A stretch of 64,000 nt of DNA from Rhizomicrobium electricum (GTDB lineage: Bacteria > Pseudomonadota > Alphaproteobacteria > Micropepsales > Micropepsaceae): positions 1 to 64,000 of the forward strand of contig NZ_JAASQS010000006.1 of assembly GCF_011762045.1 (NCBI RefSeq). Reading direction: 5' to 3'. The notes beneath the pieces are model-generated. The model was not told the origin of the DNA, ran no database searches, and saw only the letters and a program-made list of their open reading frames with translations. Below are positions 7,615 to 14,615 of this stretch, piece after piece. Numbering within the stretch: position 1 is the first letter of the stretch; each line of letters begins with the position of its first letter. A program made the position numbers and the translations under genes.

Positions 7615-9528
7615 CTACTTCCCCTTCTTCATCCGCGTCTTGCCGTCGAGGATCAGGACGCCTTTTTCCAGCACCCATCGAAACGAAACCGGCGCGGCGT
7701 TCGTGGGATAGACCACCAAGACATCGCCGTTGATCGTATAGGTGCCTTGATGGGCGGCGATCAGCGGATTGATCCCCTTGGGATACTTCTTCAGCGCGGC
7801 GGCGGTGAATTTCGAGGTGAAGCTGTAGGTGCCGGTCTTGGTCAGCGACAGGCTCATCACGGCGTAATCGATCCCCTCTTGCGTGCCCGACCAGGCGCCG
7901 ATCAGCGCCCCCACAGCGATGGGTTTTCCGGCCACGGGGGCCTCTGCCGCCTGTACGCCCGCTGCGGCCAGCGCACCGCCACCACCTCGGCCGGCGCGCT
8001 TGGCGTAATTGGCCGCCGTCTCACCGGCGCTGTTCTTGGCCTGCGCATTGGCGCCTTTGTCGATCAACAGCTTCACCAGCTTTTCGTTGCCGGCGCCCGC
8101 CGCCAGCATCAGCGCGGTCTGGCCCCGGTCATCGGTAAGGTCGAGCTTGGCGCCTTTATTGATCAGGAGCGTGGCGCGCGCCGTACCCATGCCGTTGTCG
8201 GTCTGGCGCGCCGCGGCCATCAGCGCCGTGGTGCCGTTGCTGCTGGCGAAATCGACATCGGCGCCCTTAGCCAGAAGCGTGTTCATGATCGCGAGGGTGT
8301 CGCGCGACTTGAACGGATCGGGATTACCGGCCGCCGCGACCAGCGGCGTCACCAGGGCGTTGGCTTTCGAACGGACATTGAGGCTGGCGCCCGCATCGGC
8401 AAGCACCGCCACCATATCCGGCTGGAACAATTGCACCGCCTCAGTCAGCGGCGTCGTACCCAGCTTGTCGACGGGATCCAGATTGGCCTTGCGCTTGATC
8501 AGGTATTTGACGGTGTCGATCTGTTTGCCGAGGACGGCGTAATGGAGCGCCGTTTGGCCCGTGGCCAGGCTCTTCAATTCGAGCGTGGCGCCGTTGTCGA
8601 GCAGAAGCCCCACAGCTTCGGTGTTTCCGAACCGCGCCGCCATATGCAAAGCCGTAAAGCCGCCATTGCCGGCCGCCGCATTCGGCTGCAAATCGAGCTT
8701 CGGCTTGTACGTCAAGAGCTGCTTGATAAAGGCGAAGGCGTACTTGCCTTTATCGCCTTTTAAGGAAAGCACGGCCTCGATCAGCGGCGTCATGCCGGTG
8801 TTGTCGACGTGGTTGATGTCGACACCCTGGGAAACCAGATAGTCGAGCACCGCGTGCTGCTTGTGAAAAATGGTGGTGACCAGCACCGACTTGCCTTCGC
8901 TGCTGATGACGTTGGCTACCGCGCCGCGCTCGCGCAGCATCTTCACTGCGACGAGATCTTCGGCCCCGGAAACGAACCACAGTGCCGTTTCGCCGTGCGG
9001 GGTCCTGAAGTTGATGTCCAGACCTTTGGCCTCGGTCAGGAGAACCCGGATCACATCGGTATGGTCGCGCGCCGCCGCTCTGATGAGGGCGGTAACGCCG
9101 CGCGCCTCGGGTATTTCGTCGGTCGAGTCCTTGGCGTTGACCGTGGCGCCCATTTTCAACAGGATGCTGACGATCTCCGCCTGCCCCATATGCGCTGCCA
9201 AAATCAGCGGCGTGCGCGTCCAGGAGCCCATATCGTCCGTATAGGTGCCGCGCTTGTTGACAGCGATGCCGGGCGCCGCCAGCAGCGCCTTGGTGACCTC
9301 GATGTCCTTTTCGCGGATCGCCTTCAGCAGCATGGTTTCGCCGTCATAGGTGGCGTTGACGTCGGCCCCGTTTTGCAGCGCCGCGCGAACCTTTCCCAAA
9401 TCGTTATATTCGATCGCATCATACAGCGGCGTCCTGGTCTCGGCCGCCGCCGCTGCGCAAACCGAAACGCACGCCCCGGACACGGTCAGCGCCAGCGCCG
9501 CCGAGCAAAAAATGTTCCTGAAATTCAC
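7615..9528 (-). CDS. Exported ankyrin-repeat protein
   Basis: 637 residues. A signal peptide covers about 1-30 (LALTVSGACVSVCAAAAA). From about 33 to 500 there are at least ten ankyrin repeats of about 33 residues, recognisable by G-TPL--A---G---IV--LL--GA-VN, for instance GQTALMLAAGAGNEKLVKLLIDKGA. Some units carry insertions. A Gly/Ala-rich linker (GRGGGGALAAAG, about 510) leads to a C-terminal domain of about 100 residues with a beta-rich pattern (IGAWSGTQEGIDYAVMSLSLTKTGTYSFTSKF) and a basic end KTRMKKGK. That domain resembles the lipocalin-like extracellular modules that report how a molecule compares with a reference, but I cannot assign it. The protein should act in the periplasm as a binding scaffold. 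The partner is unknown. Confidence 0.8.
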   Translation of the reverse strand: MNFRNIFCSAALALTVSGACVSVCAAAAAETRTPLYDAIEYNDLGKVRAALQNGADVNATYDGETMLLKAIREKDIEVTKALLAAPGIAVNKRGTYTDDMGSWTRTPLILAAHMGQAEIVSILLKMGATVNAKDSTDEIPEARGVTALIRAAARDHTDVIRVLLTEAKGLDINFRTPHGETALWFVSGAEDLVAVKMLRERGAVANVISSEGKSVLVTTIFHKQHAVLDYLVSQGVDINHVDNTGMTPLIEAVLSLKGDKGKYAFAFIKQLLTYKPKLDLQPNAAAGNGGFTALHMAARFGNTEAVGLLLDNGATLELKSLATGQTALHYAVLGKQIDTVKYLIKRKANLDPVDKLGTTPLTEAVQLFQPDMVAVLADAGASLNVRSKANALVTPLVAAAGNPDPFKSRDTLAIMNTLLAKGADVDFASSNGTTALMAAARQTDNGMGTARATLLINKGAKLDLTDDRGQTALMLAAGAGNEKLVKLLIDKGANAQAKNSAGETAANYAKRAGRGGGGALAAAGVQAAEAPVAGKPIAVGALIGAWSGTQEGIDYAVMSLSLTKTGTYSFTSKFTAAALKKYPKGINPLIAAHQGTYTINGDVLVVYPTNAAPVSFRWVLEKGVLILDGKTRMKKGK

Positions 9529-9876
9529 AAAAGCCCCCGATGTCGCCAGCGCGTCGGCCGGTGTTGCCGGCGCACGCTATAGAGCGGCGCACGGCTTGAC
9601 AACGTAGGGTCAATTTTGGCGGCCGCGCCCGCCACGATCCAGGCTCAGGAAGGATCGCAAACGTCTTTGCTCACCCGCGGCGTTCAATTAGCAGAGTGGC
9701 ACGCTCTAAAAATAGCGGAGGGAATCGACCGAACGCCTGCGCACGCCCCCCTCCGTCTCAGCTTCGCTTGCGCTACGCCGCTCCCCCGCTATTTCACTAT
9801 CTGAGCAACACTCCGGCCGGAGCACCGCTGGGGAGGAAAGAGGGGGATACGCTTGACGCTCGAGATGACCGCCGAT
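9529..9876. other. Intergenic region with a repeat and no gene
   Basis: About 350 bases between the start of the ankyrin gene and the end of the response-regulator gene, both on the minus strand. It must hold the ankyrin gene's promoter near 9530-9620. The right half is taken up by the family D repeat (9781-9841). No plausible reading frame or RNA gene is visible. Confidence 0.5.
9781..9841. repeat. Dispersed palindromic repeat, family D, copy 2
   Basis: CTCCCCCGCTATT at 9781-9793 and CACCGCTGGGGAGGAAAGAG ending at 9841 match the copy at 90-150 in order and spacing. The arms pair with one mismatch. It lies just downstream of the minus-strand response-regulator gene (ends 9877). Confidence 0.6.
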
Positions 9877-10560
9877 CTACGGCAGCAGACGATACCCGCC
9901 GGTCTCGGTGATCAGGATGCGCGCGTCGCCGGGGTTTTCTTCGATCTTCTGGCGCAGCCGGTAGATGTGGGTTTCGAGCGTGTGCGTCGTCACCGCAGGG
10001 TTGTAGCCCCAGACCTCGTTGAGCAGGGTCTCGCGCGGCACCGTCTCGCCCATCCGGTAAAGGAATTTGAGGATGTTGGTTTCTTTTTCCGTGAGGCGGA
10101 TCTTGCGCGACTTGGCATCGAGCAAGAGCTTGGCGCTGGGCCGGAAAGTATAGGGGCCGATGCGGTACATCGCTTCTTCGCTACGGTCGTGGCTGCGCAA
10201 ATGCGCATGCACGCGGGCCATCAGGACGGCGAAGCGGAACGGCTTGGTGATGTAATCGTTGGCGCCCGAATCCAGTCCGGCAATGGTGTCGGCATCGCTG
10301 TCGGCGGCGGTCAAAAGCACGATCGGGCAGGTGACGCCCTGGGCGCGGAGCTCGCGGCAGAGATCGCGGCCGTCGCCGTCGGGCAGGCCGACATCGAGGA
10401 TCATGAACTCGTACAGGCCGTCGGCGGCGCGTTCGCGCGCAGTGGCGCAATCGCCGGCCCGCACCACGGCGTATTCGCCCTCCTGCCCCAGTTGTTCGGC
10501 CAGGGATTCGGCGAGCATTTCGTCGTCTTCCAGCAACAGGACACGCTTGGCTTGCGTCAT
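9877..10560 (-). CDS. OmpR/PhoB-family response regulator (orphan)
   Basis: 227 residues. The receiver domain (about 5-118) has the acidic pair E11/D12/D13, the phospho-acceptor D56 in MILDVGLPDGDG, T in LLTAAD and the lysine in YITKPF. The C-terminal winged helix (about 130-227) contains RLTEKETNILKFLYR and VTTHTLETHIYRLRQKIE, the recognition-helix region of OmpR-type regulators. There is no histidine kinase next to it, so its partner lies elsewhere. It is divergent from ribA, with 78 bases between the starts. The upstream gap must hold both promoters. Confidence 0.9.
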   Translation of the reverse strand: MTQAKRVLLLEDDEMLAESLAEQLGQEGEYAVVRAGDCATARERAADGLYEFMILDVGLPDGDGRDLCRELRAQGVTCPIVLLTAADSDADTIAGLDSGANDYITKPFRFAVLMARVHAHLRSHDRSEEAMYRIGPYTFRPSAKLLLDAKSRKIRLTEKETNILKFLYRMGETVPRETLLNEVWGYNPAVTTHTLETHIYRLRQKIEENPGDARILITETGGYRLLP

Positions 10561-10638
10561 GATCGATCAGGCTTCCTAGGGACCGAAGCAGGCGGACTCT
10601 ACCCGGTTTTCCCGTGCTGGTGTATTGGGATAGCCGTC

Positions 10639-11709
10639 ATGCCGCAATCCCGCTCCCTGCCGCCCCCCGAAACCCGCCTTGATACCGTCGCCGCCGCCAT
10701 CGACGCCTTGCGCGCCGGCCGCCCGGTGCGCCTAATGACGCCCGGCGTGCACACCATGTTCGCCGTCGAGACCATCCCGGCCGCGGCCCTGAAACGCCTG
10801 GAACGGCCGCTTCTTATTCTCAGCCATGCCAGGGCGCGGACCTTGAAAATCCGGCTTTACACGCCCCAAGTGGTGGCGCTGCCGGTCAAGTCCGGAACCA
10901 GTCCGGCCGACCTGCGGGCCATCGCCGACCCCACCATCGACCTCGACGCCCCGATGAAAGGCCCGTTCAACGCCCGCCGCGCCAAGCTCGGCCCGGCCTA
11001 TGCGGCAGCGGTCAAGCTCGCCAAACTGGCGGGGCTCTTGCCGGCCGCGGTGGTGGTCAACGGCCCGGTGCGGGGCGGCCTCGATCTCAAAATCGCGGAC
11101 ATCACCGCCTACGAGACCCGCGCCGCCGACAGCCTTGCCATCGTGACGCGGGCGCGGGTGCCGCTCGAAGCCAGCGAGAAGACCGAACTCGTCGCCTTCC
11201 GCGCCGGGGACGGCGGGCCGGAAAACGTCGCCATCGTGATCGGCGAGCCGAAAAATCCGGTACTGACGCGGCTGCATTCGGAATGCTTCACCGGCGACCT
11301 TTTGGGCTCGCTCAAATGCGATTGCGGCGAACAGCTGCGCGGCGCCATCGCGACCATCGCGCGGGCCGGCGGCGGGGTGCTGCTCTATCTCGCCCAGGAA
11401 GGGCGCGGCATCGGTCTCATCAACAAGCTGCGCGCTTATCGTTTGCAGGATCAAGGCTACGACACCATCGAAGCCAACGAGCGCCTCGGTTTCGAAGCCG
11501 ACGAGCGCGTCTATGCGGTGGCGGCGCGGATGCTGCAACTGCTCGGCTTCTCGTCGGTTCGTTTGTTGACCAACAATCCGGAGAAAGTCGTGGGACTCGA
11601 GAAAGCCGGGATCGCAGTCGCCGAACGGGTGCCGCACGCGTTTCCTTCCAATCGCCACAACGAATTCTATCTGCGCACAAAGGCGGAAAAAGCCGGGCAT
11701 TTGTTGTAA
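10639..11709 (+). CDS. ribA: GTP cyclohydrolase II with N-terminal extension
   Basis: Opens GTP to start riboflavin synthesis. The catalytic domain occupies about 195-356. Zinc ligands C216, C227 and C229 appear in HSECFTGDLLGSLKCDCG, followed by EGRGIGLINKLRAY and ANERLGFEADER. The first 190 residues precede the usual start of stand-alone RibA; they sit where bifunctional RibBA proteins have the DHBP synthase domain, but the acidic DHBP-synthase motif is not seen, so this part is probably a degenerate or unrelated domain, as in several alphaproteobacterial RibA proteins. The start is ATG 10639; the frame is open far upstream, but that part is antisense to the response regulator. Confidence 0.9.
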   Translation: MPQSRSLPPPETRLDTVAAAIDALRAGRPVRLMTPGVHTMFAVETIPAAALKRLERPLLILSHARARTLKIRLYTPQVVALPVKSGTSPADLRAIADPTIDLDAPMKGPFNARRAKLGPAYAAAVKLAKLAGLLPAAVVVNGPVRGGLDLKIADITAYETRAADSLAIVTRARVPLEASEKTELVAFRAGDGGPENVAIVIGEPKNPVLTRLHSECFTGDLLGSLKCDCGEQLRGAIATIARAGGGVLLYLAQEGRGIGLINKLRAYRLQDQGYDTIEANERLGFEADERVYAVAARMLQLLGFSSVRLLTNNPEKVVGLEKAGIAVAERVPHAFPSNRHNEFYLRTKAEKAGHLL

Positions 11710-11734
11710 GTAGAGCGTACAGACGCCACATGCG

Positions 11735-11842
11735 TTCTGCTCTCCGCGCGCTGCAAGCCCCCCTTCCCGCGCTGCGCGCGGACTTCCGCCCGCGTTCCCA
11801 GTGCATGCTCGCCCAGCCTTGCGCCCGCGTGGGGCAGAAAAG
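11735..11842. repeat. Dispersed palindromic repeat, family C, copy
   Basis: Bounded by TTCTGCTCTCCGCGCG on the left and CGCGTGGGGCAGAA on the right, which are imperfect inverted complements. The inside holds CCCCCTTCCCGCGCTGCGCG and GGACTTCCGCCCGCGTTCCCAGTG, matching the copy at 19588-19760. It lies downstream of ribA and upstream of the gene at 11950. Confidence 0.65.
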
Positions 11843-11949
11843 ATAGAGCGACGTGCCCCCAACCGGCAATTCTTGCCGGGTGATGCGCAAGCGAAACTGA
11901 ACGATTCCGCGGCGGGCCGGGTTGGCAAGGGGCTTGCTTTACTAAAGGC

Positions 11950-12438
11950 ATGCCCGGAACCGATATGGTCCTTCGTAACCAGGATTACGCCCGCCAGCTT
12001 GCGGCCCCGCCCGCGCCGGCGAAGGCAGCCGAGTCCGGTTCCGGCTTCAGTTTCGGCGACTTCCTCGACATCATCAATCCGCTGCAGCACATCCCGGTGG
12101 TGTCGACGATTTACCGCCACCTGACCGGCGACAAGATCAGCACGCCGGAAAAGATCGCCGGCGATACGCTGTACGGCGGACTGACCGGCCTCATCTGCTC
12201 GCTCGGCGATGCCTTGTTCACCGAAGTCACCGGCAAGAGCGTCGGCGATACGGTGTATGCGGCCGTCATCGGCGACGACGAAGAACCCGCCACCGCCGTG
12301 GCGCAGAACGGCACCGCCGCGGAACGCACCGGCCTGACGCGCACGGCCGAGCTGTGGTCGCCGGCCCCGGCGCCAGCCACGCATCAGCAGGCCGCCGCCG
12401 CCTATCGCGCCAGCGGAAGGCTTCTCGCCGCGTATTAG
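11950..12438 (+). CDS. Conserved alphaproteobacterial protein of unknown function
   Basis: 162 residues with three parts: a Pro/Ala-rich N-terminus (1-35), a conserved-looking core at about 36-115 (FGDFLDIINPLQHIPVVSTI, then YRHLTGDKIS, KIAGDTLYGGLTGLICSLGD, and SVGDTVYAAVIG) and a low-complexity Ala-rich tail. The glycine-rich, weakly hydrophobic core suggests a membrane-associated or membrane-inserting helix pair, but there is no signal peptide. I have seen this core type in uncharacterised alphaproteobacterial proteins but know of no function. The start is ATG 11950. It stands alone between a family C and a family A repeat. Confidence 0.65.
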   Translation: MPGTDMVLRNQDYARQLAAPPAPAKAAESGSGFSFGDFLDIINPLQHIPVVSTIYRHLTGDKISTPEKIAGDTLYGGLTGLICSLGDALFTEVTGKSVGDTVYAAVIGDDEEPATAVAQNGTAAERTGLTRTAELWSPAPAPATHQQAAAAYRASGRLLAAY

Positions 12439-12446
12439 CCCAACCC

Positions 12447-12631
12447 TGTCATCCCCGGCCGAGCGATCCGCAGCACGACGTGCGCAGGATGGCGAGGGGA
12501 AGGGGATCCAGGTCGAGACGCACACACGCTTGCGCAGAACTGGCCGTGCCTATCCTTAGACACCAATGCAGCTTGAATACCTGGGTCCCCTTCCCCTCAC
12601 TGCGCTGACGCTTGCTCGGCCGGGGATGACA
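12447..12631. repeat. Long imperfect inverted repeat, family A, copy 2
   Basis: Begins TGTCATCCCCGGCCGAGCGAT and ends CTCGGCCGGGGATGACA. The right half ACCTGGGTCCCCTTCCC matches copy 1 (1577-1742), and the left half GAGGGGAAGGGGATCCAGGT is its inverse. The centre (about 12512-12580) differs from copy 1. Copy 2 also lies between convergent genes (11950-12438 plus and yggS minus) and is followed by AGCTTTTTTG, which would serve as a U-tract. Confidence 0.8.
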
Positions 12632-12645
12632 GCTTTTTTGCTGCT

Positions 12646-13320
12646 CTAGGGTTTTGAATAATCCCGTGCGCCGAAGATCGCGGTGCCGACGCGAACATGC
12701 GTGGCGCCGAATTTGATCGCGATCTCGAAATCGTCGCTCATGCCCATCGACAGAAGCGGCAGAGCGGCTTCGCCCGCGAGCTTTTTCAACAGGCCGAAAT
12801 ACGGCGCCGGGGCCAGGTCGAACGGCGGCACGCACATCAGGCCGACGAGATCGAGCTGAAGCGCGCGCACCTCTTCGACCAGCGCCAGGGTTTCGCGGGG
12901 GGCGACGCCGGATTTCTGCGGCTCCTCGCCGATATTCACCTGCACGAACAGTTTCGGATTTTTGCCCTGCTTGTCGCGCTCACTGGCGATGGCGCGGGCG
13001 AGCTTGATGCGGTCGACCGAATGGATGGCGTCGAACAGACCGACCGCCTCTTTCGCCTTGTTGGTCTGCAGGCCGCCGATCATGTGCAGTTCGGCATCGG
13101 GATACTCGGCTTTCAACGCCGGCCACTTGGCGAGCGCCTCCTGCACCTTGTTTTCGCCGAACAGGCGATGGCCGGCATCCAGCGCTTCGCGCACCACCTC
13201 GGCGGAATGGGTTTTCGACACCGCAATCAAATGGGTGGCGGGCGCAGGCGCAACGGCGGCCTGACGCGCTGCCTCGATACGGGCCTTGATGTATTCTAGA
13301 TTGGCGGCGACGGGAGACAT
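12646..13320 (-). CDS. yggS: PLP homeostasis protein, YggS/PROSC family
   Basis: 224 residues in a single alanine-racemase-like TIM barrel that binds pyridoxal phosphate and buffers its level. The PLP lysine is K36 in LIAVSKTHS. Other family motifs are GENKVQE, HMIGGLQTNKAK, VNIGEEPQKSG and MGMSDDFEIAI. The start is ATG 13320. Only 3 bases separate this start from that of the divergent thiE-like gene, so each gene's promoter must lie inside the other. I see no clear Shine-Dalgarno sequence in front of this start. Confidence 0.92.
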   Translation of the reverse strand: MSPVAANLEYIKARIEAARQAAVAPAPATHLIAVSKTHSAEVVREALDAGHRLFGENKVQEALAKWPALKAEYPDAELHMIGGLQTNKAKEAVGLFDAIHSVDRIKLARAIASERDKQGKNPKLFVQVNIGEEPQKSGVAPRETLALVEEVRALQLDLVGLMCVPPFDLAPAPYFGLLKKLAGEAALPLLSMGMSDDFEIAIKFGATHVRVGTAIFGARDYSKP

Positions 13321-13323
13321 GGG

Positions 13324-13926
13324 ATGAGCGATAGCGCTTCACGCCGGAGCATAGCAAGGGCGGCGGCCCGGCTGCGGGGTAAGGCGGAACTGCCGGCGCT
13401 GATACTGATGACCGACGACGTGCGGCTCCGCGATCCGGTGGCGGCGGCCCTTGCCCTGCCGCGCGGCAGCATGGTGATCGTCAGGAGCCGCGATGGCGCG
13501 CGACGGCAGGCTTTGGCGCACGCGCTGCGCGAGGTGGCGCGCACCCGCAGTCTTTTCCTGCTGATCGCCGGGGACGTGGCGCTGGCGCGGCGGATCGGCG
13601 CGGACGGCGTGCATTTGCCGGAAACGCGGATCGGCGAGGCGGCGGCGATCCGGGCGCGTAACCCGATGCTGGTGACGGTAGCGGCGCATTCGCTGCGCGC
13701 GCTGCGGCAGGCGGGATATGTCGATGCGCTGATCCTGTCGGCGGTGTTTGCGACCGCGAGCCATCCCGGCCGGGCGGCGCTGGGAGCGGTGCGGGCCAAT
13801 CGAATGGCCCAGCAGGCGCCGCTGCCGGTGTACGCCCTCGGCGGCATTACCGCCCGAAACGCCCAGCTTCTCTTCGGTTTTTGCGGAATTGCGGCGATCG
13901 GGGCGTTAGGGGTTGACCCGGCCTGA
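13324..13926 (+). CDS. Thiamine-phosphate synthase-like protein (ThiE/TenI fold)
   Basis: 200 residues. The TIM-barrel signature is present: ALILMTDD at the first strand, GVHLPE, VTVAAHS, ALILSAVFATASHPGRAALG and PVYALGGITARNA. The last two match the pyrophosphate-binding region of ThiE and TenI. The usual HLGQ-D motif after the third strand is changed to HLPETRIG, and the N-terminal basic pocket is not obvious, so it may not make thiamine phosphate. Alphaproteobacteria often carry such a second ThiE-like copy beside yggS or pyrE. The start is ATG 13324 with GGGAGA upstream. Confidence 0.72.
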   Translation: MSDSASRRSIARAAARLRGKAELPALILMTDDVRLRDPVAAALALPRGSMVIVRSRDGARRQALAHALREVARTRSLFLLIAGDVALARRIGADGVHLPETRIGEAAAIRARNPMLVTVAAHSLRALRQAGYVDALILSAVFATASHPGRAALGAVRANRMAQQAPLPVYALGGITARNAQLLFGFCGIAAIGALGVDPA

Positions 13927-13969
13927 CCGCTCGACAATGTTCGGCCCGGTTTCGGGTCGGAGAAATGCC

Positions 13970-14512
13970 GTGCAGGAGTTGATCGAGGTCATCAGAGAGC
14001 GCTCGTACCGGCGCGGGCATTTCAAGCTCGCGAGCGGCGCCGAGAGCGAGTTCTATTTCAACCTCAAGCCGACCATGATGAACCCCAAAGGCGGCTATCT
14101 CTGCGCCAAGGCGCTCCTCGAAAAGATCCGTTCGGTCGACGGCATCGATTACGTCGGCGGGCTCGAAATGGGCGCGGTGCCGGTGATCGCGGCGCTGGCG
14201 GCGCAGTCCTATGCCGACGGCAGGCCGGTCGCCACCTTCTTCGTGCGCAAACAAGCCAAGGATCACGGCACCGGTGAAGTGATCGAAGGCCTCGCCAGCG
14301 GCGAAAGCCTGGAGGGCAAGCGCGTCATCATCATCGACGATGTGGCGACCACCGGCGGCTCGATCGTCAAAGCGGCGGAAGCGGCGCGCAAAGCCGGCGC
14401 CATCGTCGACTACGCGCTCGTCATCCTCGACCGCGAGGAAGGCGGCACCGAAAACCTCGCGCAGGCGGGGATGAAACTCCTCAGCGCGGTGAAGAAAAGC
14501 GATTTTATCTAG
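13970..14512 (+). CDS. pyrE: Orotate phosphoribosyltransferase
   Basis: Joins orotate and PRPP to form OMP in pyrimidine synthesis. The PRPP loop RVIIIDDVATTGGS lies at about residues 115-128, and the flexible loop FFVRKQAKDHGTGEVIEG precedes it. The start is chosen as GTG 13970 (MQELIEVIRERSY) because GGAG lies 7 bases upstream and family proteins begin near here. ATG 13937 and TTG 13913 are in frame but have no ribosome-binding site. That gives 180 residues. It follows the thiE-like gene on the same strand, 43 bases after its stop, and may be cotranscribed. Confidence 0.9.
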   Translation: MQELIEVIRERSYRRGHFKLASGAESEFYFNLKPTMMNPKGGYLCAKALLEKIRSVDGIDYVGGLEMGAVPVIAALAAQSYADGRPVATFFVRKQAKDHGTGEVIEGLASGESLEGKRVIIIDDVATTGGSIVKAAEAARKAGAIVDYALVILDREEGGTENLAQAGMKLLSAVKKSDFI

Positions 14513-14615
14513 AGCATTTCACCGTTTCACAGAAACGGATGAACTGCTCCAGATTCTTGAGTGGTCGCGCTTTCGAACGGAAAACCGGATTCCACTTTTC
14601 CTGAAAGCGCTCTAG
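14513..14615. repeat. RIME-like intergenic palindromic element, family B
   Basis: Starts AGAGCATTTCACCGTTTCAC and ends GAAAGCGCTCTAG. It contains GAACGGAAAACCGGATTCCAC and TTTTCCTGAAAGCGCTCT. The ends and the AAACCGG-TTCCACTTTTCC core match the small intergenic mosaic elements common in Rhizobiales and relatives (GGAAAAGTGGGAACCGGTTTTCC type). Both GTTTCACAGAAAC and GCGCTTTCGAACGGAAA...TTTTCCTGAAAGCGC fold on themselves. It separates the convergent pyrE and porin genes. Confidence 0.7.
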
